Source: a bacterium (GTDB lineage: Bacteria; Armatimonadota; Fimbriimonadia; Fimbriimonadales; Fimbriimonadaceae). From it: a stretch of 64,000 nucleotides of DNA. Where the stretch lies: NCBI GenBank assembly GCA_013823945.1, contig PNMZ01000004.1, forward strand, positions 186,001-250,000, in the 5' to 3' direction. The notes under the pieces are model-generated. The model made no database searches. It was not told where the DNA came from and saw only the letters and a program-made list of their open reading frames with translations. Made by a program: the position numbers and the translations under genes. Below are positions 7,134 to 15,759 of this stretch, one piece after another (the stretch's first letter is position 1; the number at the start of each line of letters is the position of its first letter).

Positions 7134-7973
7134 TTAACGAGTTAGGCGAGCGGCGATCCAGTCACCCTCGTGAATATGGTCGATGAGAGTGAAGCCGCAT
7201 GCGGTGGCTTTGGCGAGAACGTCTGGCCAATTGGTTTCGATGATCCCGCTGATTATCCACGTTCCGCCGGGACGGACTCGTCGGGCAGCTTCATGGGCAA
7301 TGCCAATGAGGGCGGCGGAGATGATGTTGCTGAGCACGAGGTCGTACGTTTGCCCGGAGGGAAGGGGATCGAATCCTGCTCCAAGAAAGGTGTTGCCAAT
7401 TACGTTATTTCGAGCGAAGTTTTCGGTGGTGCTGCGGATGCAGAGGGGGTCTGTGTCGACACAATCGAGAGATTTTGCACCGATGAGGGCGGCACCGACG
7501 GCGAGGATCCCACTGCCGCAGCCTATGTCGGCGACCTCTTTTCCTTGTGCGCCTGCTCGTTCCAGAAGTTCGAGACATCCCCGAGTTGTGGGGTGATCGC
7601 CGGTTCCAAATGCTTGCCCTGGGTCAAGGGTGATGGTGATGTCGCCCGGTTGGGGTTCAAATTCTGACCAACTGGGGACGACCATGAAGTGATTGCCGAT
7701 GCGGCGGGGTACGAAAAATTGCTTCCAAGCTTCGGACCAGTCCACTTCAGGCACTTGGGAGTGGGTGACCTTGATTGCGCCGGCGGATTCTAAAGCTTGA
7801 ATCAGCGGTTCAAGATTGGATAGGGCATCGGGTGAGAGGTAGCCGCTGAGAGTTGGGGGCTTGTCGGTTTGGACGGTGCCAGCAATCCCATGCTCCTCAA
7901 AAATATCATCCCATGAAGACCAGTCGAGGGGGGAAGCGCTGAGCTCCGCTTTGACTTCAATCCATTCGCTCAT
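7134..7973 (-). CDS. prmA: Ribosomal protein L11 methyltransferase
   Basis: 279 aa. PrmA trimethylates ribosomal protein L11 using S-adenosylmethionine. The N-terminal substrate-recognition domain is followed by the signature FGTGDHPTTRGCLELL, the SAM motif VADIGCGSGILAVGAA and the SNIISAAL segment that replaces the usual catalytic motif. The start overlaps the dnaJ stop by four bases (ATGA), placing it last in an rpoZ-dnaJ-prmA operon. Confidence 0.92.
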   Translation of the reverse strand: MSEWIEVKAELSASPLDWSSWDDIFEEHGIAGTVQTDKPPTLSGYLSPDALSNLEPLIQALESAGAIKVTHSQVPEVDWSEAWKQFFVPRRIGNHFMVVPSWSEFEPQPGDITITLDPGQAFGTGDHPTTRGCLELLERAGAQGKEVADIGCGSGILAVGAALIGAKSLDCVDTDPLCIRSTTENFARNNVIGNTFLGAGFDPLPSGQTYDLVLSNIISAALIGIAHEAARRVRPGGTWIISGIIETNWPDVLAKATACGFTLIDHIHEGDWIAARLTR

Positions 7974-9103
7974 TTTCGCTTGAATATTTTCTCGAAGATG
8001 TTGGCGGGTTTGCCGGGGCCGTTGGGGATCGGTTCGCCGCGAAGTTCGGCGTATTCCTTGAGAAGTTTGGATTCTCCCTCGGATGTTTTCTTGGGGATTG
8101 TGATTTTGGCTTCGACGAGAAGGTCGCCGCGATTTCCGCCGCCGAGACGGGGGAGTCCCTCGCCTTTGATGCGGAAGGTGTCGCCGGGTTGGGTTCCAGG
8201 TTCAATTGTAAGTTCGAGGGTTTGGGTGAGTCCTTCGATTTCAATGCTGTCGCCGATGGCGGCTTGTGCGAATGTGATTTCAACTTCCGTTTCCAGCATT
8301 CGGCCCTCGCGTATGAAACGCTTATCTTCGGCGACGTGGGTGACGACGTAGAGGTCCCCAGGTAGCCCGCCTCGGACTCCGTCGGAGCCTTTCCCTTGGA
8401 CGCGAAGGGTTTGTCCTCCTTCGATTCCAGCCGGGATGGTGACGAATAACTCTTCTTGTTTGGGGGTGACGCCTTCGCCGCGGCAAGTGCCACAGGGGTT
8501 GTCGATTTGGATGCCTTCGCCCCGGCATTTGGGGCATGGAGTTTGAGTGCGGATGCTGCCGATCATAGTTTGGCGGACTTGAGTTACCGCCCCCATTCCA
8601 TTGCAGGTTTCACAAGCTTTTGGTTTTGACTTGTCGGCGGTTCCCATTCCGTCGCAGGTTTCACACCGGGCAGCTCGACGGAAGGTGACTTTCTTCTCAA
8701 CGCCTTCTAGAACTTCGATGAGGGTGACTACGGCTTCGGCACGGAGGTCATCGCCGTCGCGGCGTCCTCCGGATGCACGTTGAGGTCCACCGCCTTGTGA
8801 GCCGAAGAAGGCCTCGAAGAGATCACCAAATCCCGCTCCACCTTGGAAGAAGTCTCCGGGGTTACCTTGGAATCCGCCTTGATCATCAACGGAACCGAAT
8901 CGGTCGAATTGAGCTTTCTTTTCGGGGTCGGAGAGGATGGCGTAGGCGGTGGAGAGTTCTTTGAACTTTTCTTCCGCTTCAGGATTATTGGGATTGACGT
9001 CCGGGTGATACTGCCGCGCGAGTTTGCGATAGGCAGATTTGATTTCGTCGGGGCTCGCGTCGCGAGAAACCCCTAATGCGGCGTAGGGGTCGGGAGTTGC
9101 CAT
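7970..9103 (-). CDS. dnaJ: Chaperone DnaJ
   Basis: 377 aa, the usual DnaJ length. It has a J domain with His33-Pro34-Asp35 (RQYHPDVNP), a Gly/Phe-rich linker (about 75-110), four zinc-binding motifs (CETCDGMG, CETCNGMG, CPKCRGEG, CGTCRGEG) and the C-terminal substrate-binding domain. It delivers unfolded proteins to DnaK and stimulates its ATPase. It starts six bases after rpoZ ends and its stop overlaps prmA; no dnaK or grpE is nearby. Confidence 0.96.
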   Translation of the reverse strand: MATPDPYAALGVSRDASPDEIKSAYRKLARQYHPDVNPNNPEAEEKFKELSTAYAILSDPEKKAQFDRFGSVDDQGGFQGNPGDFFQGGAGFGDLFEAFFGSQGGGPQRASGGRRDGDDLRAEAVVTLIEVLEGVEKKVTFRRAARCETCDGMGTADKSKPKACETCNGMGAVTQVRQTMIGSIRTQTPCPKCRGEGIQIDNPCGTCRGEGVTPKQEELFVTIPAGIEGGQTLRVQGKGSDGVRGGLPGDLYVVTHVAEDKRFIREGRMLETEVEITFAQAAIGDSIEIEGLTQTLELTIEPGTQPGDTFRIKGEGLPRLGGGNRGDLLVEAKITIPKKTSEGESKLLKEYAELRGEPIPNGPGKPANIFEKIFKRK

Positions 9104-9109
9104 GTTGAC

Positions 9110-9676
9110 TTAGTCTTCTTTATCCTCTTCGTTTCCGGCTTCTTCTTCTGACGCTAGATCGTCGAGGGAAATTTCAGGTGTATCATCGTCGGCGACAACG
9201 GCGGCTTCGTCATCTTCGGGTTCGTCTTCGACGACGACTTCTTCCTCTTCATCATCGGCGAGAAGGGTTTTTAGTGAATCGTCAAGTTCGATTTCATCCT
9301 CGTCGTCTTCGTCTTCGTCGTCAAAACCGAGGTCACCAAGGCCGAGAAGATCGTCATCGTCGTCTTCATCGCTTTCGTCGTCAACTCCGGGAAGGAGGAG
9401 TCCCACATCGTCGAGACCGAGCTCATCCAAAGCACTGTAGTCTTCATCAAGTTCGGCGGCTTGAGCGTCGGAGCCAAGAATAGGCTTGATTTTGCCTTGT
9501 GCGATTTCTTCGAGTGCGATGCTCAGGGGGTGATTCGTATCGATGCGAACAAGTGGAGGAGCCCCTTCTTTAATTTGTTTTGCGCGCTTTGCGGCGAGGT
9601 TAGTGAGAACAAACTTGCCGTATTCAACTTCATTAAGGATATCTGGGGCAGGAAAAATCTTCTCGTTTGCACTCAT
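9110..9676 (-). CDS. rpoZ: RNA polymerase omega subunit with long acidic C-terminal tail
   Basis: 188 aa. Residues 1-67 match omega: YGKFVLTNLAAKRAKQIKEG, then PLSIALEEIAQGKIKP. Omega helps fold and hold the beta' subunit. Typical omega is 70-100 aa; here about 120 residues more are dominated by Asp and Glu with short hydrophobic breaks, such as DDESDEDDDDDLLGLGDLGF. No basic or catalytic domain is visible in the tail. A comparable acidic tail occurs in the delta subunit of Firmicutes RNA polymerase, which displaces nucleic acid; any such role here is inference. It is first in the operon with dnaJ and prmA. Confidence 0.85.
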   Translation of the reverse strand: MSANEKIFPAPDILNEVEYGKFVLTNLAAKRAKQIKEGAPPLVRIDTNHPLSIALEEIAQGKIKPILGSDAQAAELDEDYSALDELGLDDVGLLLPGVDDESDEDDDDDLLGLGDLGFDDEDEDDEDEIELDDSLKTLLADDEEEEVVVEDEPEDDEAAVVADDDTPEISLDDLASEEEAGNEEDKED

Positions 9677-9815
9677 GGGGAACGCAATATCTTACCACTG
9701 AGGGCTGGCATGGGGTTGCCGGAGTCCTAGTGACTTTTTGGTGGATTGTTAAGGACCTGTCAAGACGGTGGATTTTGGATGATCGGAGTGGGATTTTGAG
9801 CGATAGAATGGAGGC

Positions 9816-11801
9816 ATGGCAGACGAAAAGCAAATGCATTACGACAGTGACGAAGTGGTGCGATCTGATGATGGGGTGGGGGTTGATTTTGCGCGGATCG
9901 TCGAGGGTCGAATCGGACGTCGGGGTTTGTTGCAGGGGGGGATCGTGGCGGCATTTGCGGCATCACCGCTTGGAAAGGCGTTTTCGACGGTTGGCGGCTC
10001 GGCAAAGGTTGCGCCCGAGGGGTTAGATTTTGTGGGGATTGCTCCGAGTACGGGCAGCGAGATTGTGGTTTCAGCAGGCTATAAAAGTGAAATTCTAATT
10101 AGCTGGGGGGACGATTTTGGTCAGCGCGGGTCGGCGGTTCCGGTTGCGGAAATGACGGCAGACAAGCAGAAGACGGCATTTGGTTACAACAACGATTTTG
10201 TCGGCTTCTTGCCTCTCCCATTTGGTTCGGAGAGTTCCGACCACGGCCTTTTAGGTGTGAACCATGAGTATATCAATCCAGAACTGATGTTTAACGTTGG
10301 GGATGATGTTCAAAAGGTGACCTGCGAGCAGGTAGATGTGAGCATGGAAGCCGTTGGGTTTTCAGTGGTTGAAGTGAAGCGGGAAAATGGCAAATGGAGC
10401 TATGTGCCGGGGAGTAAGTTTAATGCTCGATATACGGCGAATTCGGAGATGGTTGTCTCGGGTCCGGCGGAAGGAGATGCTCGGATGCGAACTTCAAAGC
10501 ACAAGAATGGCTTGACTTGCACAGGGACATTCTCGAATTGTTCGGCTGGGAAGACGCCATGGGGGACGGTTTTGAGTGCAGAAGAGAATTTCCAGTCGAT
10601 GTTTGGGCGAGCAGCTTATACAAGTGATAAGGACAAACGTTCGGCCAAGCGGTACGGAATCGCGTCAGGTCAGAGTGAATACGGTTGGGAAAATCATTAC
10701 GACCGTTTTGACGTGAGTAAGGAACCGAACGAGCCGTATCACTTTGGCTGGGTAGTTGAAGTTGATCCATTTGATCCGGATTGGGCTCCCCGAAAGCGAA
10801 CGGCACTCGGGCGATTCCGCCACGAGGCGGCAACAACTCACGTCACCTCAGACGGTCGGGTGGTGATGTATTCCGGATGTGACTCGCGGTTTGAATATGT
10901 TTATAAATTTGTGAGTCGGGATAAGTTTGATCCAACCGACCGGATCAAAAATCGGGATTTGATGGATCATGGAACGCTTTATGTTGCCAAGTACAACGAA
11001 GACGGAACAGGTGAATGGTTGCCGATGGTTTATGGCACCGGTCCGTTAACGAAAGAAAATGGGTTTGAGTCGCAGGCGGATGTTGTGATTGATGCGCGGA
11101 TTGCGGGTGATTTGCTGGGTGCGACCAAGATGGATCGTCCGGAGGATATTGAGGTTAATCCGGTGAACGAGCGCGTTTATGTTGCTTGTACGAACAATTC
11201 GGATCGTGGCAAGGAAGGCAAAGAAGGCGCAAACAAGATGAATCCGCGAAATGAAAACCGCCATGGACATATCGTGGAAATGGTTGAAGGGAGCGGACGA
11301 GATCATGCGGCGACAACCTTCACCTGGGAGTTGTTCCTCGTGTGCGGAAATCCGGAAGACGAAGCGACCTACTACGCTGGTTATCCGAAAGAGAAGGTGA
11401 GTCCGATCAGTTGCCCTGACAATATCTGCTTTGACCGGTTTGGGAATCTCTGGATTGCCACGGACGGAATGGAGTCATCCATGAAACTTCGGGATGGATT
11501 CTTTGCGGTACCGACGGATGGACCGGATCGAGGGAATTTGAAGCAATTTATGGCGAGTGTTCCGGGTTCGGAAGTGTGCGGGCCGGAATTTACGCCAGAT
11601 GGCACGACGGCGTTCCTGGCGATTCAGCACCCAAGCGAAGGACTTCTGTGGGGTGAGTGGGATGAAAGCTGGCCTGAAGCAGGCAAGCCACCCAAGCCAA
11701 GCATCATTGCAATCCAGGCTTTGAATGGAGCACCGATTGGTTCGGCCGAGGCCAACGCAGTCAGCCGTCGCGATGCACTTTCCGGGTTGCTGGGCAGGTA
11801 G
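9816..11801 (+). CDS. phoX: PhoX-type alkaline phosphatase (DUF839)
   Basis: 661 aa. PhoX enzymes are Tat-exported, Ca/Fe-dependent phosphatases releasing phosphate from organic esters under starvation. The N-terminus has a Tat-like twin-arginine segment (IGRRGLLQGG, residues 32-41) and a weak hydrophobic stretch. Family segments include LGVNHEYINPE, LTCTGTFSNCSAGKTPWGT followed by SAEEN, and RPEDIEVNP with a propeller-like C-terminal part. The 3' end is 12 bases from a ferredoxin gene, then apt and an OB-fold gene follow, probably as one transcript. No clear Pho box is visible upstream. Confidence 0.9.
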   Translation: MADEKQMHYDSDEVVRSDDGVGVDFARIVEGRIGRRGLLQGGIVAAFAASPLGKAFSTVGGSAKVAPEGLDFVGIAPSTGSEIVVSAGYKSEILISWGDDFGQRGSAVPVAEMTADKQKTAFGYNNDFVGFLPLPFGSESSDHGLLGVNHEYINPELMFNVGDDVQKVTCEQVDVSMEAVGFSVVEVKRENGKWSYVPGSKFNARYTANSEMVVSGPAEGDARMRTSKHKNGLTCTGTFSNCSAGKTPWGTVLSAEENFQSMFGRAAYTSDKDKRSAKRYGIASGQSEYGWENHYDRFDVSKEPNEPYHFGWVVEVDPFDPDWAPRKRTALGRFRHEAATTHVTSDGRVVMYSGCDSRFEYVYKFVSRDKFDPTDRIKNRDLMDHGTLYVAKYNEDGTGEWLPMVYGTGPLTKENGFESQADVVIDARIAGDLLGATKMDRPEDIEVNPVNERVYVACTNNSDRGKEGKEGANKMNPRNENRHGHIVEMVEGSGRDHAATTFTWELFLVCGNPEDEATYYAGYPKEKVSPISCPDNICFDRFGNLWIATDGMESSMKLRDGFFAVPTDGPDRGNLKQFMASVPGSEVCGPEFTPDGTTAFLAIQHPSEGLLWGEWDESWPEAGKPPKPSIIAIQALNGAPIGSAEANAVSRRDALSGLLGR

Positions 11802-11813
11802 GATTCGGATTCT

Positions 11814-12137
11814 ATGGCGACCCATAAAGTGACGGTTCCGGGCGTGGGATCATTTGACGTGGAAGGCGGGACGAAACTCGTCAATGCTTTGGAAGCAAAC
11901 GGCGTTGATGTAAGTCATCGGTGTGGCGGATTGGCCCGCTGCACGACTTGTCGGGTGGAATTTCACTCTGACGAACCTGAGATGGGTCAGGCTGAGCACG
12001 ACTCCCTTGAAGAGGATGGCGTATTGGGTCAATTTCGCTTGAGTTGTCAGGTGCGAGTTGATCGGGACATGGATGTTACGCCATTGATGCGGGCAAGCGA
12101 GCAAGGTTGGGAGCCTGGCCCTTCGGTTGAGGCATAG
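11814..12137 (+). CDS. [2Fe-2S] ferredoxin, adrenodoxin-like spacing
   Basis: 107 aa. Cys37, Cys43, Cys46 and Cys78 give C-x5-C-x2-C-x31-C (RCGGLARCTTC and LSCQV), the adrenodoxin-type spacing rather than the plant type of the ferredoxin at 5748. It is an electron carrier for an unidentified partner. It lies 12 bases after phoX and 21 before apt. Confidence 0.87.
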   Translation: MATHKVTVPGVGSFDVEGGTKLVNALEANGVDVSHRCGGLARCTTCRVEFHSDEPEMGQAEHDSLEEDGVLGQFRLSCQVRVDRDMDVTPLMRASEQGWEPGPSVEA

Positions 12138-12158
12138 GGAAGGTATAAACCGCTTGCC

Positions 12159-12680
12159 ATGGCAAAGTTGCTCGCCGAAGATTTGATTCGAGACGTTCCG
12201 GATTTTCCAAAGCCTGGAATTGTCTTTAAGGATATTCATCCTGTTCTGCAGGTTCCGCAGGCTTTTCGTGAAGTATGCGATTTGATGATGGAAGATGCAA
12301 AGTCGAAGGGGGCAGAAGTCATTGTTGGGATTGAAAGTCGGGGTTTTATCTTTGGGGTGCCGATTGCGTTGGGTTTGGATTTGCCGTTTGCTTTGACCAG
12401 AAAGATCGGGAAGTTGCCGTACGATAAGATTACGGAAGAGTACGACCTTGAGTACGGCTCGGCGACAATTGAAATGCATGTTGATGCAATTGCTCCGGGT
12501 CAGAGGGTTTATGTGGTTGATGATCTGCTTGCAACCGGCGGGACAGCGGAAGCGGCGGCAAAGTTGATCGAACGATTGAATGGGACGGTCTGCGGCTTTG
12601 GATTCATGGTGGAACTTGGATTCTTGGCAGGACGTCAGAGACTTGAGCAGTATGAGATTTGCAGCTTGATCAATTATTGA
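12159..12680 (+). CDS. apt: Adenine phosphoribosyltransferase
   Basis: 173 aa, the usual size. It makes AMP from adenine and PRPP in purine salvage. Motifs: DVPDFPKPGIVFKDIHPVL at the N-terminus, VGIESRGFIFG, and the PRPP loop VYVVDDLLATGGTAEAA. Adenine also arises from S-adenosylhomocysteine in some bacteria, but this organism carries ahcY, which gives adenosine instead. Confidence 0.95.
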   Translation: MAKLLAEDLIRDVPDFPKPGIVFKDIHPVLQVPQAFREVCDLMMEDAKSKGAEVIVGIESRGFIFGVPIALGLDLPFALTRKIGKLPYDKITEEYDLEYGSATIEMHVDAIAPGQRVYVVDDLLATGGTAEAAAKLIERLNGTVCGFGFMVELGFLAGRQRLEQYEICSLINY

Positions 12681-12697
12681 GCTGAGGAGAAAATGAG

Positions 12698-13096
12698 ATG
12701 AAAAAAGCAGTTTTGATGGGCGTGGTGTTGGTGAGTGCATTGGCGGTTGCGGTTGAAGCGATGACCGTTGACAAGATGTTGAAAGACCAGGATGCGCTGG
12801 ATGGCAAAGAAGTGACGGTTACAGGGGTTGTGAGTGACTACCGACAACGTGAATCCCGAGCAGGTAATCCTTATGTGAACTTTAAGCTCAAGGGTGAAAA
12901 CAAGATCGCAAATGTTTACTTGCGAGGAAGCCTGGAAGGGGACAAAGCGCCAAAGAACGGAGATACCGTCGAGGTGATGGGGATCTATCGCAAAGAGAAG
13001 AAAGTGAATGATTCATTCACCGTTAAGGATGAAGTTGACGCCTCGCCAGTTGAGAAGAAGAAGTTCGGTGTGAAGATTACGAAGCGGGGTGAGTGA
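12698..13096 (+). CDS. Exported OB-fold protein
   Basis: 132 aa with a signal peptide (about residues 1-21, ending VEA). The rest looks like a nucleic-acid-binding-type OB fold: LDGKEVTVTGVVSDYRQRE, then NPYVNFKLKG, IANVYLRG and KNGDTVEVMGIYR. Periplasmic OB proteins of this kind often have unknown ligands. It is the last gene before a strong terminator, 17 bases after apt. Confidence 0.7.
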   Translation: MKKAVLMGVVLVSALAVAVEAMTVDKMLKDQDALDGKEVTVTGVVSDYRQRESRAGNPYVNFKLKGENKIANVYLRGSLEGDKAPKNGDTVEVMGIYRKEKKVNDSFTVKDEVDASPVEKKKFGVKITKRGE

Positions 13097-13110
13097 TCTT
13101 GCCAAATCGG

Positions 13111-13145
13111 GCCACCTCTTTCTTTGAGAGAGGTGGCTTTTTTGT
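13111..13145 (+). terminator. Intrinsic terminator of the phoX-apt operon
   Basis: gccacctct pairs with agaggtggc over a short loop and is followed by a T-rich run (ttttttgtt). It directly follows the OB-fold gene and reaches the stop codon of the convergent gene. Confidence 0.9.
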
Positions 13146-15682
13146 TAATCATCGAGATCGATGCCGCCAGTTTCGCCGAAGGTGAGGCCGAGGGCTTTGA
13201 GTCCGCGACCATGGGGTCCAGCCCATTCGGTGGGATACGGTTTTGCACCCATTTGGGCATGCCACACAAATCGGGAGAGGTTATCCATCTCGGTTTCGGT
13301 TTGAACTTCACGTTGTCGGAGATCAATTTTGCTGACTTTGGCAAAGTAGGTGAGAGCGGTGGAGTTCAGAGTTGCGGTTGAATTGAACTCGTCAAGTGGT
13401 TGTTTAGGGGTGATAGCAGCGTAGGGGGCAAGATTCGGCGTTTGGTTAAAGCATGCGTCCATGAGGGGGGCGGCGGCGTCATTTTGATTCATGGGCTGGA
13501 TGCCAAAGATGCGATTGATTGTTTTGAGCACGGAAGTTTGGTTATAGAAGTTGCTGACGAGTCCCCGGTTTCGTGAATATGGGCTCACGACGAGGCATAC
13601 GGAGCGATGTCCGTCTATGTGGTCGGTTCCGGCTTGGGGATCATCTTCGTTGATGAAGATTGCGGTTTGAGGCCAGAATTTTGACTTGCTAATTGCTTCG
13701 ACCAGGCGACCAACGGCGAGGTCATTGTCGGCCATGTGGGCGGCGGGAGTAACGGCACCGCCAGCGTGGTCTTGAGGCAAGTAGATGATGGTGAAGTTAG
13801 GGAAATCGCCGGACTTTTCGAATTCCTTAAACTCTTTGAGGAATCTGTCCATGCGGAGGACGTCCGGGATGTTCATGTTCCAACCGGGATAGTCAGGAGA
13901 GGAATACCGGCGGAGATTGGCGATGCCGATGTTGTTGGTGAATTCGAGAGGTTCGCCAGCAACGTATTTCTCCCAAATTTGACGTCCGTTCATGGCAGGT
14001 TTGGGCTCGGAGTAGCTCATTTCGCCATAGTTTCGGAACGAGAGTCCGGCGGCGAGGACACCGTCCCAGATGAATCCAGAACTGCTGTAGGTGATGGGAT
14101 CATCGCCAAAGGTGTAGCTTCGGGTGAACCCGCCAAAGGCACGGTTGAGATAGGGGGTGAGGTTGCCTTCAGTTGCCCAGGAATGACCGTCCGCGCTGAG
14201 TACACCATTGCAGTAGTAGTTGTCGAGCTGAACGAATTGTTGAGCAAGAGCTCGGTGGTTGGGGATATGGTCGTCGGTGAAGATATTGAGTTTGGGCTCG
14301 CCTTTGCCTTTGGGAAGATTGCCGAAGTATTGGTCGTACGTTCGATTTTCTTTGATGACATAGACGACGTGTTTGATGAGACTGGGCTCGCCAAGTTTGG
14401 CGGGGATGGGGACGGGTTTGGCGGATGTGCTTTGGGAACGTTCGAGTTCCGTGAGGATTCGGGATTCGCGGGTTAGCTCGGCGGCGAGCTTGGTGTATTC
14501 GGGCAGTTTTTTATCGTCCAGGGTGAGTTTTATGAGGGTTCCGCTCTTCTCGTGGGAGTTGTAGGCGGGTTTTGATTCACCGTTTACAGGTCGGGCTCCG
14601 ATGCCCTTGTTATTGAGCGTGAACAGGGTCTGGTTTTGAACAAGAACGGCGGAGGGGTACCAGTCGGTAGGAATTTGGCCGAGAAGTTTTTTTGATTTGA
14701 GATCGAAAATTGCGACGGCGTTGTTCCCAGCGTTTGCGACATAAAGACGATTTGACTTGGCATCTACGGCAAGGGCGTTGGGCATTGATCCAAACGGGAG
14801 TCGTGGATCGGGTTTTGATTCAAATTCTCCTTGCTTTTTGTTTATCTTGAGATTGATGAAGGTGATCGTGTCGTTGTTGGCTTCGGCGACGTAGGCGATT
14901 TCAGACGTTGGGTCTATCGCGATAGCTCCGGGCTGGAGACCGGTGGCAATCTGGGCGATCGGTTTTCCGGAGTTGCGATTAAGAATTGAAACGGATCCTT
15001 GGGCGGCGACACCGCGTTCGTCAATTTCGGTTTCGGTACCAGCACTGGGCGCAGTTCGAACCTCATTCTTGGGAATCGGGCCGCCCTGCTCGGAAACGAT
15101 GAGGCTATCTTTGTGAATGGCGATTGAGTAGGGGGCAATTCCCACTGGCGTTTGCCAAATGGTTTGGCCGGTGGTTGAGTCGAGAGCGACGACTGAATTG
15201 CTGATACTCAGGGCGATATACGCACGGGTGCCTTCAAGATTGAACATGATTCCGCACGGGAAGGAATTTGCCGATTTGGGTGGTTTTGGAAGGGTGATTT
15301 CCCGAGTCTTCGTTGGTTTTGTGGGGTCGGCGATTGAGAAAATCTGAACTGCGTTTTGGGCGTTCGTAACCCAGATTTCTTTCGTCTTCGGGTTTTCGGC
15401 GATTCCGATGAGGGACGCTCCGCCGGGGAGTGATGCGGAACCAAGGAATTTGTTGGTACTGGGATCAACCGTTCGGATGGAGTTGAAATCCTTGATGACG
15501 ATGGTTTTGCCATCGGCAGTGAGAAGCATATCGACAGGGCGCCCGGGCATTTCGAGGCGATCACCCGGAGATTCGAGGCGATGTCCGGTGGGGATGACGT
15601 TGGGATTGGTGCCTACCCGGTCGGTTGGAGTGCACGCAGAGAGGACGAGAAAGGCAAGTACGATGAGGCTGGCGTGCTTCAT
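13145..15682 (-). CDS. Lipoprotein: YVTN beta-propeller fused to phosphoesterase
   Basis: 845 aa from the ATG at 15682, which gives a clean lipoprotein signal (MKHASLIVLAFLVLSAC). Residues about 30-400 are a YVTN/NHL-type propeller (for example PNALAVDAKSNRLYVANAGN). The C-terminal half is a phosphoesterase of the phospholipase C/acid phosphatase superfamily: HVVYVIKENRTYDQYFG near its start, DHIPNHRALAQQF, and a metal-site segment INEDDPQAGTDHIDGHRS. It probably acts on phosphate esters at the cell surface or periplasm; substrate unknown. It may join PhoX in phosphate acquisition, although it is transcribed convergently to it. Confidence 0.85.
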   Translation of the reverse strand: MKHASLIVLAFLVLSACTPTDRVGTNPNVIPTGHRLESPGDRLEMPGRPVDMLLTADGKTIVIKDFNSIRTVDPSTNKFLGSASLPGGASLIGIAENPKTKEIWVTNAQNAVQIFSIADPTKPTKTREITLPKPPKSANSFPCGIMFNLEGTRAYIALSISNSVVALDSTTGQTIWQTPVGIAPYSIAIHKDSLIVSEQGGPIPKNEVRTAPSAGTETEIDERGVAAQGSVSILNRNSGKPIAQIATGLQPGAIAIDPTSEIAYVAEANNDTITFINLKINKKQGEFESKPDPRLPFGSMPNALAVDAKSNRLYVANAGNNAVAIFDLKSKKLLGQIPTDWYPSAVLVQNQTLFTLNNKGIGARPVNGESKPAYNSHEKSGTLIKLTLDDKKLPEYTKLAAELTRESRILTELERSQSTSAKPVPIPAKLGEPSLIKHVVYVIKENRTYDQYFGNLPKGKGEPKLNIFTDDHIPNHRALAQQFVQLDNYYCNGVLSADGHSWATEGNLTPYLNRAFGGFTRSYTFGDDPITYSSSGFIWDGVLAAGLSFRNYGEMSYSEPKPAMNGRQIWEKYVAGEPLEFTNNIGIANLRRYSSPDYPGWNMNIPDVLRMDRFLKEFKEFEKSGDFPNFTIIYLPQDHAGGAVTPAAHMADNDLAVGRLVEAISKSKFWPQTAIFINEDDPQAGTDHIDGHRSVCLVVSPYSRNRGLVSNFYNQTSVLKTINRIFGIQPMNQNDAAAPLMDACFNQTPNLAPYAAITPKQPLDEFNSTATLNSTALTYFAKVSKIDLRQREVQTETEMDNLSRFVWHAQMGAKPYPTEWAGPHGRGLKALGLTFGETGGIDLDD

Positions 15683-15711
15683 GAAATTGACTATAGCTGA
15701 GACTAAAATTG

Positions 15712-15737
15712 AAAAGCCCGGGTGACGTCCCGGGCTT
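15712..15737 (-). terminator. Intrinsic terminator of the aspartyl protease gene
   Basis: aagcccggg pairs with cccgggctt over a 6-base loop, and on the minus strand TTTTC follows. It lies between the protease gene (15760) and the propeller-phosphoesterase start. Confidence 0.8.
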
Positions 15738-15759
15738 AACATTTTGTTGACCTGCTTGG

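Noticed and set aside
9178-9483. Arg/His-rich plus-strand frame opposite rpoZ
   Set aside because: It mirrors the Asp/Glu codons of the omega acidic tail, so it is a composition artefact.
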